Shown here piece after piece: positions 1 to 10,610 of a DNA stretch of 64,000 bases (position 1 is its first letter; every line of letters starts with the position of its first letter). The notes under the pieces are model-generated. The model saw only the letters and a program-made list of their open reading frames with translations. It did not search any database and was not told the origin of the DNA. Source of the DNA: Cryptomeria japonica (Eukaryota; Streptophyta; Pinopsida; Cupressales; Cupressaceae); assembly GCF_030272615.1 (NCBI RefSeq), contig NC_081414.1:233478733-233542732 (forward strand), given 5' to 3'. The translations under genes and the position numbers were made by a program.

Positions 1-480
1 AAGCCATTGCCCTATCCAGGATTGAAAAAGAGTTGGAAGAATATAGACTAGTTTGGCCTTGTACAAAGATATGTTGAGAAGAAGAGAGGGAGAAGTTACT
101 AGAATCTTTGTTGAAGTAGAGACGATTAAACAAACATCCAAGGAATAAATTGAGAATATATCCAAACAATTGGAAGAGACTAAGGAGGCTTTGAGACAAT
201 CTAATTTACAAGACCTTGCAAATGCAGAAGAAACTGAAAGTCTCAAAAAAAGAATTGATTAGAAGGAAGGCAATTGTGCCTTATCACCCCAAACACCTCC
301 AAGTAGATCAAGAGAATGAGGCTTCCATATTTCGTAGTGTAATCACAACTCCTTTCACTGGCATAAATGAAGTTAAGAAAATAAGCCGACTATATTTGAA
401 GAGAGCTAGACATAACTAGAAGAGAAAGAAATGAGGTTGAAGATAGAGTAGAACAAGCCATATATATCACATTTATTATA
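1..480 (+). pseudogene. Decayed coiled-coil ORF fragment, probably retroelement-derived
   Basis: Translating across several frames gives Glu/Lys/Leu-rich heptad-like text (for example ELEEY near the start, then a KQLEETKEALRQ stretch around 150-200), broken by stops and at least one frame change. A short open stretch begins at 216 and ends at 419. No catalytic motif is visible. The composition resembles the coiled-coil ORF piece at 62068-62518, so both may be accessory or gag-like parts of retroelements. The 5' end lies outside the window. Function is not recognised; assignment as a pseudogene rests only on broken frames. Confidence 0.3.
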
Positions 481-969
481 GTGACCACATGAAAGCTTTC
501 TATTATGCATTCATTATTTCTCAAGGAACAATTATTGAGATGAAAATTAAAACCAATTGATATTAAACAGACCTTTAGATTTTGAGAATGATAATGATTT
601 TATGGAAGCCTATATGCATAGTCACTCTGACACACAAAATGTGTGAATATTTTCAATATAGTTTTCTGATGGGGCATGCCCACAAATATATTTTTGAATA
701 TTTATGTTGGAGAATTGTAAATAAGATCTTTTTTGTAATCACTAAAAAACCACATTGAGTAGAGCATCTAGTTAAGGGAGTATAGATAAGCATCGGGTAG
801 GTTTGGGATTCTAATGAGAGATGAAAGGACTATGACCAATATCTATGAAAAGGGTTTCAAATTTGTGGCTCATTTGAATGATGTTTCTCCCATTTATATT
901 GCCAATCTAGAAATAATTATCATCTAGTTTCAGGATGTTGAAGGATACCTACCTCCTTAGGCTCTTGAA
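421..969. other. Intergenic repeat debris, no gene recognised
   Basis: AT-rich sequence with stops in all frames. No LTR ends, TIRs or coding motifs could be assigned. Confidence 0.4.
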
Positions 970-1076
970 GCCTGTTGGGAGAAATATAATTTAATTCCCC
1001 CACCTCTACACAAAAGGGAGCCAGCCTATTGGGAGATATGTAATTAAATTCCCCCACCTCTAGCAAAAGGGAGCCA
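970..1076 (+). repeat. Two-copy tandem repeat, 53-54 bp unit
   Basis: A first copy at 970-1023 and a second at 1024-1076 share the order GCC-TGTTGGGAGA, AATTCCCCCACCTCTA, AAAAGGGAGCCA with a handful of differences. It is a simple local duplication; the reverse-strand open frame across it is a by-product. Confidence 0.75.
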
Positions 1077-1809
1077 ATCTTCCTAAATAACATCACATGG
1101 ATTTTGACAAGGGTAAGACATGTCATTGTGATAATTTGATAGTAGAATGAATAGTGGATTGGGATGAGGTTTAGGTGCCCCTCATTATTATGCCTTCCCT
1201 ATGATTAAATTCCCCAAACTAAATCCCATAGAATATGCTAACTACTTGGCCGAATAGAGTAAGGGATAACCATGGATATATAGTTAGCATAAGCTCTTGT
1301 GAATACACAAGGGAATGGTTCAATTGCATTGTTTGGTTTGAGACAATGAATAGAGATCCTGAATATAATCATCTAAAGATTAGAAATGGTCAAGATCAGG
1401 AAGAGGAGAAGGTTGATGAGTTTCTAGAAAAACATTTCAATTTCATAATTTCAATGACATTTATTTAAATGTTTTTAATACTATATGGAACTAAAACTTA
1501 TGATCTAGTCTCTTTTATGTACTATACTTGATATAATGATGAATGGATTTCGCTTTGGATAGATCAAAAACGCCTATTGTTGTGTGCATGTTTAATTATC
1601 TTTTTAATTTACACTTCCAAGTAAGTAGGCTTTAGCTTTGTCCAAGTGGCGAGTGACACTCCTGGCCTGCGTTGAGCTGGAGCATCAACCAACCTACATT
1701 AATGATGAAACCTCTCATTTCATACATTCACTAGGTAAGTGCACAAAATTGTGTCCACTTAGTGTGGAAGTTTTACACTTAGAAAAAAATGGCAAATCAC
1801 ATGGAGCGC
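1077..1809. other. Intergenic sequence, no gene recognised
   Basis: Open stretches at 1235-1468 and 1638-1880 are short, lack recognisable domains and sit among stops. Nothing here supports a gene. Confidence 0.4.
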
Positions 1810-1995
1810 ATGAGAAACGAAACGGGATTCCCTTTCACGTCAGGATCCCAAGCCAAAATTTGAAATGGGATCCCATTTAGCATCGGGATCCCGAGCCTAG
1901 ATATAAGAAACAAGATATCATTTCAAAAACAAAATGGGATCTCTTTCTAAAACGGGAGCCTATTTCAAAAATAAAACAGGATCTCGTTTCCCTTT
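1810..1995 (+). repeat. Cluster of GGGATCCC-like palindromic motifs
   Basis: About seven variants of an (A)nCGGGATCCCGTTT-like motif occur in under 200 bp (for example ACGGGATTCCC, ATGGGATCCCATTT, ATCGGGATCCCGA, ACAGGATCTCGTTTCCC). The last one forms the outer edge of the inverted-repeat arm beginning near 1965, and its mirror image is found at about 13990-14012. Confidence 0.5.
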
Positions 1996-2178
1996 TTTTT
2001 TAATTTAAAAAAAAATATTAATTTTTTTTTTAAATATTTTTTTTAATTTTTGTTTTTTTAAAATAAGCTATGCATACATGAAATATAGGATTTAAGTATA
2101 AGTCACATTTCTCTTTGTCTTTTTTTTCCTTTCTTATACGTTAAGTTATATTTCATGTATATATTGGCAGGATGTTTG
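1965..2178 (+). repeat. Left inverted-repeat arm, outer part, with hairpin
   Basis: Reading inward: GATCTCGTTTCCC, about 100 bases of A and T runs, then a hairpin (about 2085-2166) whose stems are ACATGAAATATA and TATATTTCATGTATATA, then TTGGCAGGATGTTTG. The reverse complement of the same order is found at about 13731-14012. The copia element interrupts this arm after base 2178 and the arm resumes at 9514. Arm identity is imperfect, so the structure is old. Confidence 0.7.
2174..2178. repeat. Target-site duplication (left) of copia element
   Basis: GTTTG, identical to 9509-9513 directly after the other LTR. Removing the element rejoins an uninterrupted copy of the arm sequence GGCAGGATGTTTGAGAGTGG, confirmed by the other arm copies. 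Confidence 0.95.
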
Positions 2179-3577
2179 TGATGATATGATGAATCAATAA
2201 TGATCTAGTCAACTACTGAGAGGCGGGGGGGGGGGTGAATCAATAGATAGAAAAAAAACTAAAATTTCACCAAACTCAAAACCCAACTCATAAATCAATC
2301 ACTGAACTAACTGGTTCAACACTGAACTATAAACTGCAACAACACTGCCAAGTTTAGTGGTTAACTAGCATACCAAAATAACCATGTAACAGATCTGAAA
2401 CTCTCAAACCATTTAACCAAATCATCAAAATAATTTACTAAAATTATTAAAAGAACATTTCCAATCACTTTCGGTCATCTTAACACATCTAAGTGGCTTT
2501 ACCAGTTAAATAGATTAACCATATCAAAACATAACCACAAAAACCATTCACCACTCGACACAATGATTTTTGATGTGGAAACCCAAATGGGAAAAACCAT
2601 AGTGGGGATGAATACCCACAAGTATTTTGAACTCTTCTGAAGTTAGCCCTGTTAGGAGCCAAGCCTGTTAAAGCTTTACAAAAATGTCCTGTTAGAAACA
2701 GATCTTGTTAGGGACCACTCGGTTAAGGGATTGACTACAATACCCTATTAAAGGCAATACCCTGTTAGGAGTAACCTTGAGAGAGGATTTGAAATCCAAG
2801 CTAATGGATCACCTGGTTAGAGGATTTAGAAAACACCAAGCCTATTAAAGCTTACTCGGTTAAAGGATTTAACTATTGTAATTGTTAGAGAACAACAGGG
2901 TTTTGCTGATCTGGTAAATAACACTACTCTGCTTGATCGAATCCTTTTAATGCTCCTATCTACCTTCAAACATCTTGTAGATACTCCTTTTGGTTTGAAA
3001 ATCAATCACACTAACACTTAACCAAAATTGCCAACACTACTACAAAACAACTCATCGACCTTATAAGAAAAACAATAGGTCGGTAACACATCACAAAAAC
3101 CAAGATATCATATAGATTACAAACAAATCGGTTCAAACATAACCATTGGATTGCATAGAAATCATCTGCATATTGTACAATACAACCTCGACCGCTCCTT
3201 GATCACCACACATAGGATCCTGCAACTCATCACACAGTTTCCACTTCATGCTATGCACTCGCTCATTCCCAAGATAAAATAGTTCTCTACACGCCAAAAC
3301 CACTTTGAAACTCATCACTTGCATCATAAATACATGGCATAATCATCTCCGATCACCATTCGACCATAGATCAACACAACCGATTCACCAATCTCCATCG
3401 ATTAGGGTTCGACGTATCAACAAGTAGGGTTACCGGTTGATCACACTACTTCAATAGTAATATTGGTTTCCTTTACTTGCTCAACTACCAGTTGCAATAT
3501 AACTTCATTACCAGTTACAACTGACATCAATGACAACACTTATACTTCATTAATACAATCTTCATGAAATGCCAACA
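2179..3577 (-). repeat. Copia 3' LTR
   Basis: About 1,399 bp. Read on the minus strand it begins TGTTGGCATTTCATG and ends ATCATCA. It is directly repeated at 8110-9508 with differences every 15-20 bases (roughly 94% by eye). A G run of about 12 lies at 2223-2234. Confidence 0.95.
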
Positions 3578-3593
3578 ATCTCCCCCTTTGGAA
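3578..3593 (-). promoter_or_regulatory. Copia polypurine tract
   Basis: On the minus strand the bases just before the 3' LTR read CCAAAGGGGGAGATT, a typical plus-strand primer tract. Confidence 0.85.
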
Positions 3594-3925
3594 TTGATGG
3601 CAATATAAATATCAATACCCTTTGATTGTGATGATTGAGAGTAATGCACATACACAGGTATAGGAATCCTGGTTTACATTTTTCATGTACTCTCCTTCAA
3701 TTGAGTCTCCATGTCTTTAGCTGGTAATTGGCTCCAATTCTTCTCCCTATCAATCATATAGTTCTTTTCCTCCTTTGACAACAATGCCAAAGTGAAAGTA
3801 AAACATACAATGTCATACTTCACTATTCTGCAACTTGTTGCTCCCCCTATGGAATAACTCCACTCTACACCAATCCTGCTTCAAGATTTTCAATAAGCTT
3901 CAAGACTGATATCTTCAACATCTGT

Positions 3926-5779
3926 TCAATGAACTTCATGTAGGGGCACAAACCCTAGCTGACTTCTAAGATACTCAAAAGTAGCCTTAGGCAGAGGTCT
4001 AGTAAAGATATCCACTAGTTGTTCCTTAGTAGATACATGCTCTAGTAAAACATCTTTACTTTGCACTTTCTCTCTCAAGAAATGATATTTCAGCTCAATA
4101 TGCTTGGTTCTAGCATGCAACACCAGGTTCTTTGAAATATTTATTGCACTAGTGTTATCACATAAAATCCTTACCGGTTTTGTGATCTTCAACTTGAATC
4201 CTTCCAGAATGTGTTTCATCCAAATTGCCTGGGTACAATTCATATACGCCACAACATATTCAACTTCAGCATTTGACTGTGAAGTACAACTTTGCTTCTT
4301 GTTGGTCCAAGATACAAGCCTTCCTCCAAGAAAGAATGCACCTCTGGTTGTACTATTCCTACCATCAACATTTCCTGCCTAGTTTGCATCTGTATAGACT
4401 TTCAAATCAAAGTTGCTGACACATGGATACCATAATCCATAATCAATTGTACCTTTCAAGTATCTAAATATCCTTTTAGTTGCTACCATGTGTGTCTCCT
4501 TTGGGTTCTTCTGAAATCTGGCAACTAATCCAACTGCATGAGCAATATCTGGTCTGCTATGAACAACATAATGCCATTTCCCTATCATAGACCTATACTC
4601 CTTTTCATCCACACATGCAACACAATCCCCCTTAGACAGTTTACAGCCTATAGCCATTGGTGTCCCAACTGGTTTACAATCTCCCATTCCAAATGTCTTC
4701 AATACCTCTTTCACATATTTAGACTGTGTGATAAAAATACCACTCTTCATCTATTGAATTTGCAAACCTATGAAGAATTTTATCTCTCCTACCAGAGACA
4801 TCTCAAATTCATTTTTCATCTCATTTGTAAAGTCATCACTCATGTCATCATTTCCTCCAAAAATGATATCATCCACAAACACTTCACTAACCAGTATCTT
4901 ATCTCCTTCTATCTTGAGATATATATTGTTGTCTTCACTGGTTCTCTGAAAACCTATCTTCACCAAGTGTGAATGTAGTCTTTCATACCATGCTCTTGGT
5001 ACTTGCTTCAAACTGTATAGTGCCTTGTTTAGTTTACACACCATATCCTTTGCATCGGTCAAAGCATAACCATCTGGTTGTTCAATGTACACTTCCTCTT
5101 CTAGTATTCCATATATAAATGTTGTCTTCACATCCATCTGATATACTTTAAATCCCCTATATGCTGCAAATGCAAGTAGAGTCCTAACACCTTCCAATAT
5201 AGAAATTGGTGCAAATGTCTTGCCATAGTCTTCTCCTTCTTCCTATACATAACCTTTGCAAACTAATCTGGCTTTGTTTCTGACTACTACTCCATCTTCA
5301 TTTAGTTTATTTCTGAATACCCATTTAGTACCTATTACATTTTTGTTCACTAGTCTAGGTACTAGGGTCCACGTATTGTTCTTTTGAATCTGGTCAAGCT
5401 CCTCTTCCATAGCCTTGATCCAATGATCATCTCCAAAAGCTTCCTTTGCTGTTCTAGGCTCAATAGTGGAGATCATACAATAATTCTTTCTAATTCTTCT
5501 TCTGGTTAACACACCAACATCTTTATCTCCAATAATTTGATCAGGATTATGATTGAGTCTTACATACCTTGGAATAACATGATCATGATCATCATGTTCT
5601 TCATCTTCTTCACTATCTTCATTTTCTACAGAATCTACTTGTTCCGGTTGAAGTGGTGCTACATCATTCATGTCACCAACTTTTGGCTTCACCGGTTCTA
5701 CCTCCAAAATCAGAATGTAAGGCTCATCTTCCTTCTTCTCCTCACTAGTTTCTCTTGAATCTTTAGGACACTCATCCAC
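3926..5779 (-). pseudogene. Copia reverse transcriptase and RNase H region
   Basis: The minus-strand pieces 5779-5243, 5197-4751, 4750-4379 and 4252-3926 all lie in one frame, separated by single stops. The RT core is visible: NTWTLV, TKWVFRNK, ARLVCKGY, QMDVKTTF, KALYSLKQ, PRAWYERL, and the catalytic box FVDD at 4868-4879. RNase H follows, with VYTDAN, NAEVEYV, CDNTSAI and RTKHIELKYHFLR, and ends at LGFVPLHEVH. This enzyme would copy the element RNA to DNA in cytoplasmic particles. At least three in-frame stops make it non-functional as it stands. The catalytic Asp pair of RT is intact. Confidence 0.93.
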
Positions 5780-6540
5780 TCAGACATCAACACTTTCAAT
5801 GATTTTCTTTGTCCGGTTGTTGTAACATTTGTAGGCTTTGCTCTTGGTGGAGTAACCAAGAAATATGCCTTCATCACTCTTAGCATCAAACTTACCAACA
5901 TAGTCACCTCTCTTGATAAAATATTTACTACCAAAAACCTTAAAGTAACTGACATTAGGTGATCTACCTTACCAATATTCATAAAGAGTTTTATCCTTAC
6001 CACTTTTAACCAATATCCGGTTCATAGTGTAGATAGTTGTGCTGGCAGCTTCTCTCTAGAAAGTTTTAGCTACACCTCCTTGTATTAGCATCATTCTAAT
6101 AGATTCAACAACTGATTGGTTGTTCCTCTCTGCAATACCATTCTGCCATGGTGTCCTAGGTGTAGAAAACTGCCTCTTAATTCCATTGTCTTCACAATAT
6201 CTAGTGAATTCTTTTGAAGTAAGTTCACCACCTTGACCAATTCTTAAGCACTTTATCTTCTTTCCACTTTCCTTTTCAGCTAAGGCCCCGAATGCCTTAA
6301 ACTTTCTAAAGGCTTCTGTTTTGTCCTTCAAGAATGTGACCCACATCATTCTTGAGCAATCATCAGTGAAGATCATAAAATACCGTCACCTTGAATACTT
6401 CTAGTCCTTATTGGTCCAGAGAGGTCTTTATGAACCAAGTCTAGCAAATATTCTATTGAGAAAGATTTTCTCTTAAAAGTTGAGGATACCATCTTCCCTA
6501 ACTGACATTCCTTACATAGAGCATTCATCAGTTTGTCCAA
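5780..6540 (-). pseudogene. Copia integrase region, catalytic Asp replaced
   Basis: The minus-strand piece 6376-6056 carries MIFTDDCSRMMWV (first catalytic Asp) and the TPWQNGIAERNN box (catalytic Glu). At the place where the family has R-[ST]-D-x-GGE, the sequence reads LRIGQGGEL: codon 6236-6238 is GGT (Gly) instead of an Asp codon. Upstream, 6540-6380 holds the end of the zinc-binding region (CKECQLGKM) in a different frame, so a frameshift lies near 6380. The conserved post-core segment continues to about 5780 in the frame of the RT. The missing Asp of the D,D(35)E triad would abolish strand transfer even without the frameshift. Confidence 0.9.
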
Positions 6541-7611
6541 CTAAGGCAAACCTCTTACCAACTTGGACTTACTGACCTTGACAATATTATCAAAATTTAC
6601 ATGATAAAATCTTCGATGCCAAAGCCAACTATCTTCTACTTTACCAACTAAACAATTATTGACTTTAGGATTTAGATGAAATAGGTTACCTTTTGTCTTT
6701 TTGCTAGTTGAAATCAGTTCACCTTTGCTTCCATATATTTTGCACATTCCATTCTTGAGTTCCAGTGGATAACATTTGTCATTGAGTTGAGCAACACTCA
6801 AAAGATTGTGTTTTAATCCTTCAACCCAGTAGACATCATCAACATTGCTCTTTCCATTAAGAGAAATGGTTCCCTTACCTTTTACCATGCAGGGTGAGTC
6901 ATTTCCATATCTCACAACTCCTCCATCAAATTCCTTCATAGTAATAAACTTACTCTGATCACCGGTCATGTGGTGTGAACAACCACTGTCAATAATCCAA
7001 TCATTAGAACTATCCATGCGAGAGACTAATGCCTTTTGATCTGATGTCTCCTCTTTAATGGCAACAAAGACAATGTCTTCATTCGCATCTCCCTCATATT
7101 CCTCATCTGTGATTCCACCATCAACTGCAATGAGGCAATCTCTTTTACCTTTGCCTTTGTACTTCTTATACTTCTCATGTTTATGCTCGTTGTCTCCATT
7201 TGGACAATTAGCTACAATATGTCCAATCCAGTTACATGAAAAACACTTAAAAGGTAATTTACCTCTATACTTACTGGTATCTTTGGGTAACCGCTTGGCC
7301 AACAATGCTTCAATCTCAATTAGACTGTCTTCATCATTAACTTCTCTGCTGGATCTAGACTCATGACTGTGACTAGCTTCTCTACTTTTCCTTATCGGTG
7401 GGTTAGAAACTGAAGCTCTAAATGCATATTCTGATTTCTGAACACTTCCATCAAAACTATTTAATTCAAATGCTGTTAGTTTACTAATGATGGAGTCAAG
7501 AGTTACCTTTGTTTTATCAATGGACTTAAGTTCTTGAATGGCTGCAACTCTGATAGTGTAGACCAGTAGAAGGGTTCTCAACACCTTACTAACCATTGTG
7601 GTATCCTCCAC
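6541..7611 (-). pseudogene. Copia gag C-terminus, CCHC knuckle, protease and pre-integrase
   Basis: A 356-codon open segment. A zinc knuckle CFSCNWIGHIVANC (C-x2-C-x4-H-x4-C) lies near 7203-7244. The aspartic protease motif WIIDSGCSHHMTGD with its D-S-G triad is near 6984-6989. The gag-pre-integrase segment ends with a HRRFYH-like zinc-binding start near 6560-6600. The N-terminal half of gag is in another frame at 8039-7641, so the polyprotein is split by a frameshift around 7612-7640. The protease would mature the polyprotein; here its triad looks intact. Confidence 0.92.
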
Positions 7612-7640
7612 TTTACCACCAACACTTTTGATCTCACCGA

Positions 7641-8039
7641 CTACTCCTTGATCATCTGACCATACTGCTGAATATTCTCACCTTCAGCCATCCGCATGTC
7701 ATCAAATTTACCTCTTAGACTCTCCTCTTTGGCAATCTTCACATGCTCATCACCGCTATAGATATCCTCAAGTTTCTTCCACACATCATAAGTAGTCTCC
7801 AAACCATGGACATCAACATACTCTAAATCAAACAAGGAACTGATAATGGTCTCCAATGCTTGATTATTCTCTTGTTTCTCCTTCTTTTGATCATCAGACA
7901 TAATTCCACTAAGAAAGTTATATTTGGTCATAGCATGTTCCCAATATTGACTTCCTAAGATTTTGATATAGATCTTCATCCTATCACTCCAGATTCTATA
8001 GTTTTCCCTATTGAACTTCAGACCTTCTTTCTTCATCAT
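7641..8039 (-). pseudogene. Copia gag N-terminus
   Basis: The 132-residue open segment begins MMKKEGLKFNRENYRIWSDR and has the W-x-x-x-M and YDVWKKLEDIY features of plant copia gag (UBN2-type capsid). It starts about 70 bases inside the 5' LTR, which is a usual leader length for copia. It is out of frame with the knuckle/protease segment. The capsid role is by family. Confidence 0.85.
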
Positions 8040-8094
8040 GTTCTCCTAGATCTTTACCTCAAGTTGTTAGGCTTAGACACTAAAGGACCTGAAA

Positions 8095-8109
8095 TGCTCT
8101 GATAATAAT
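8095..8109 (-). promoter_or_regulatory. Copia primer binding site (initiator tRNA-Met type)
   Basis: The minus strand immediately after the 5' LTR reads ATTATTATCAGAGCA, matching the usual TGGTATCAGAGC site complementary to the 3' end of initiator tRNA-Met with a few changes. Confidence 0.85.
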
Positions 8110-9508
8110 TGATGATATGATGAATCAATAATGATCCGGTCAACTACTAAGAGGGGGGGGGGGGGGAATCAGTAGATAGAAAAAAAAACTAAAATTTCAC
8201 CAAACTCAAAACCCAACTCATAAATCAATCATTGAACTAACTAGTTCAACACTAAACTATAAACTACAACAACACTACCAAGTTTACCAGTTGACTATCA
8301 TACCAAAATAACAGTGTAACAAATCTGAAACCCTCAAACCATTTAACCAAAACATCAAACTACTTTACTAACATTAGTAAAAGCACATTTCTAATCACTT
8401 CCGGTCATCTTAACACATCTAAGTGGCTTTACCAGTTAAATAGATTAACCATATCAAAACATAACTACAAAAACTATTCACCACTTGACACAATGATTTT
8501 TGACGTGGAAACCCAAATGGGAAAAACCACGGTGGGGATGAATACCCACAAGTATTTTTAACTTTTCTGAAGTTCACCCTATTAGGAGCCAAGCCTATTA
8601 AAGCTTTACAAAAATGTCCTGTTAGAAACATATCCTGTTAGGGACCACCCGGTTAAGGGATTGACTACAATACCTTGTTAAAGGCAATACCCTGTTAGGA
8701 GTAACCTCAATAGAGGATTTGAAATCCAAGCTAATGGATCACCTAGTTAGAGGATTTAGAAAACACCAAGCCTATTAAAGCTTACCCGGTTAAGGGATTT
8801 AACTGTTGTAATTGTTAGAGAACAACAAGGTTTTGATGATCTGGTAAATAGCACTACTCTGCTTGATCAGATCCTTTTCATGCTCCTATCTACCTTCAAA
8901 CATCCTGCAGATACTCCTTTTGGTTCAACAATCAATCACACTGACACTTAACCAAATGGCCAACACTACTACAAAACAACTCATCGACCTTACAAGTAAA
9001 ACAATAGGTCAGTAACACATCATAAAACTTAATATCTCATAGAGATTACAAACAAATTGGTTCAAACATAACCGTTGGATTACATAGCAATCATCTGCAC
9101 ATTGTACAAGACAACCTCGACCACTCCTTGATCACCGCACATAGGATCCTGTAACTCATCATGCAGTTTCCACTTCATGCTATGCACTCGCTCATTCCCA
9201 AGATAAAACAATTATCTCTACGTGCCAAAACCACTTTGAAACTCATCATGTGCATCATGCATACATGGAATAATCATCTCCGATCACCATTAGACCATAG
9301 ATCAACACAACAGATTCACCAATATCCATCGGTTAGGGTTCGACATATCAACAGGTAGCGTTACCGATTGATCACACTACTTCAATAGTAATACTAGTTT
9401 CCTTTACTAGCTCAACTACCAGTTGCAATATAAATTCATTACTGGTTACAATTGACATCAATGACAACACTTATACTTCATTAATGCAATCTTCATGAAA
9501 TGCCAATA
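8110..9508 (-). repeat. Copia 5' LTR
   Basis: Direct repeat of 2179-3577. On the plus strand it starts TGATGATATGATG and ends GCCAATA, so the terminal dinucleotide is TA instead of CA by one substitution. It contains a G run near 8155-8166. Confidence 0.95.
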
Positions 9509-9513
9509 GTTTG
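9509..9513. repeat. Target-site duplication (right) of copia element
   Basis: GTTTG, matching 2174-2178. Confidence 0.95.
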
Positions 9514-9875
9514 AGAGTGGTTTCAGATCTCTAGGAGTTATAATGAAAATTCTAGATTTTAGAAGATCTTATAAATTTTTAGACAATCAAATTTCAGTAA
9601 TCAATAGTTCAATATTTGCTAACTCTTTTTATCTCAATATATTAATCTTCCTCGAGCTCTAGATTCATCTCCCTCCATATCTATATTGGCAAGATGTCTG
9701 AAAGTGATTTCAAATCCCTAGGAGTGATTTTTGCATATTCTAGATTTTAGAAGATCTTATAAATTTTTATACTTTGTCAAATTTTAGTAATCGGCAGGCT
9801 CCTATGAACATTTTCTAGCTCTCTTTATCTTTCTTGAGCTCTAGACTCATCTCTCTCCATAGCACTCTTACTCTA
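9514..9875 (+). repeat. Left inverted-repeat arm, inner part, duplicated unit of about 190 bp
   Basis: The arm resumes after the copia element with AGAGTGGTTTCAGATC and TAGATTTTAGAAGATC. A second, diverged copy of the same unit (TTGGCAAGATGTCTGAAAGTG, ATTCTAGATTTTAGAAGATC) begins near 9686 and runs to about 9875. The first copy is the one matched by the right arm at 13731-14012 and by 61441-61640. Confidence 0.65.
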
Positions 9876-10610
9876 TCCCCTCTCTACCTCTATATCTCAC
9901 TTTTTTCTCTCTCACATCCCTAACTCTCTACTATTTGTCTCCTCTCTCTCTCTACACACCTCCCCTCACTCCCTACCTATCTCTATTTTTTTAGAAATCT
10001 CTCTCTCTCCCTCTATGTACCTTTATTACTCTCCCTACCAACTTATCTTTCTCTACATACATCTCTCTTCCACTCAAGATCTCTCTCTCTCTCTCTCTAA
10101 CCCTCCCTCCTTCCCTCTCTACTTTTATCTCCCCTATATCTCCTCTCTACCTCTCTATCTCACTCTCTCCTTTCTCTCCCAAAATCTAGATTTATCTCTA
10201 CCTCTCTCTCACATACTTAACTCTCTATTCTCTATCTCATCTCTCTCTACACTTCCCCTTACTCCCTACCTACCTTTATTTCTCTATATATACTACATAT
10301 CTCTCTCTACATACCTTTCACTCCCTCCCTACCAACATCTCTCTCTCCCTCTATCTCTTCACCCTTCTGTCATTCCCTCTCTAATTTTATGTCCCTTCTA
10401 TCCCCTCTCTATCTCACTTTTTCCCCTCTCTCCGAAAATCTAAAACTATGTCTCTACCTCTCTCTCACATCCTTAACTCTTTACTCTTTATCTCCACTCT
10501 CTCTATACACCTACCCTTACCCCTACCTACCTATATTTCTCTATATATACCTCTCTATCTCTCTCTAAACGTACCATATCTCTCTCCCAACCAACTTATA
10601 TTTCTCTACA
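9876..10610 (+). repeat. CT-rich low-complexity block
   Basis: Almost pure C and T with interspersed A (CTCTCTC, CCCTCTCTAC, TATATCTC). The open frames here encode only Ser/Leu/Pro/Tyr runs and are artefacts. The same class of sequence appears on the opposite strand at 49355-50523, 59630-59851 and 60830-61440. Confidence 0.9.

Larger units (their letters stand above)
2179..9508 (-). mobile_element. Full-length Ty1/copia LTR retrotransposon, coding-dead
   Basis: The 7,330-bp element reads on the minus strand. It has 1.4-kb LTRs at both ends, a 5-bp target duplication GTTTG (2174-2178 and 9509-9513), a primer binding site beside the 5' LTR and a polypurine tract beside the 3' LTR. The domain order on the minus strand is gag, CCHC knuckle, protease, integrase, RT, RNase H, which is the copia order. 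Stops and frame changes interrupt the coding region and the second catalytic Asp of integrase is replaced. It sits inside the left arm of the inverted-repeat locus 1965-14012, so it is younger than that structure. The lineage within copia is not assigned. Confidence 0.95.

Noticed and set aside
4104-4972. Plus-strand open frames within the copia element
   Set aside because: Antisense to RT and RNase H text.
5710-6003. Minus-strand 97-residue open frame in the copia element
   Set aside because: Out of frame with the integrase C-terminal text, which reads on in the RT frame.
7058-7366. Plus-strand open frame of 102 residues
   Set aside because: Antisense to the copia gag-protease segment, which has real domains.
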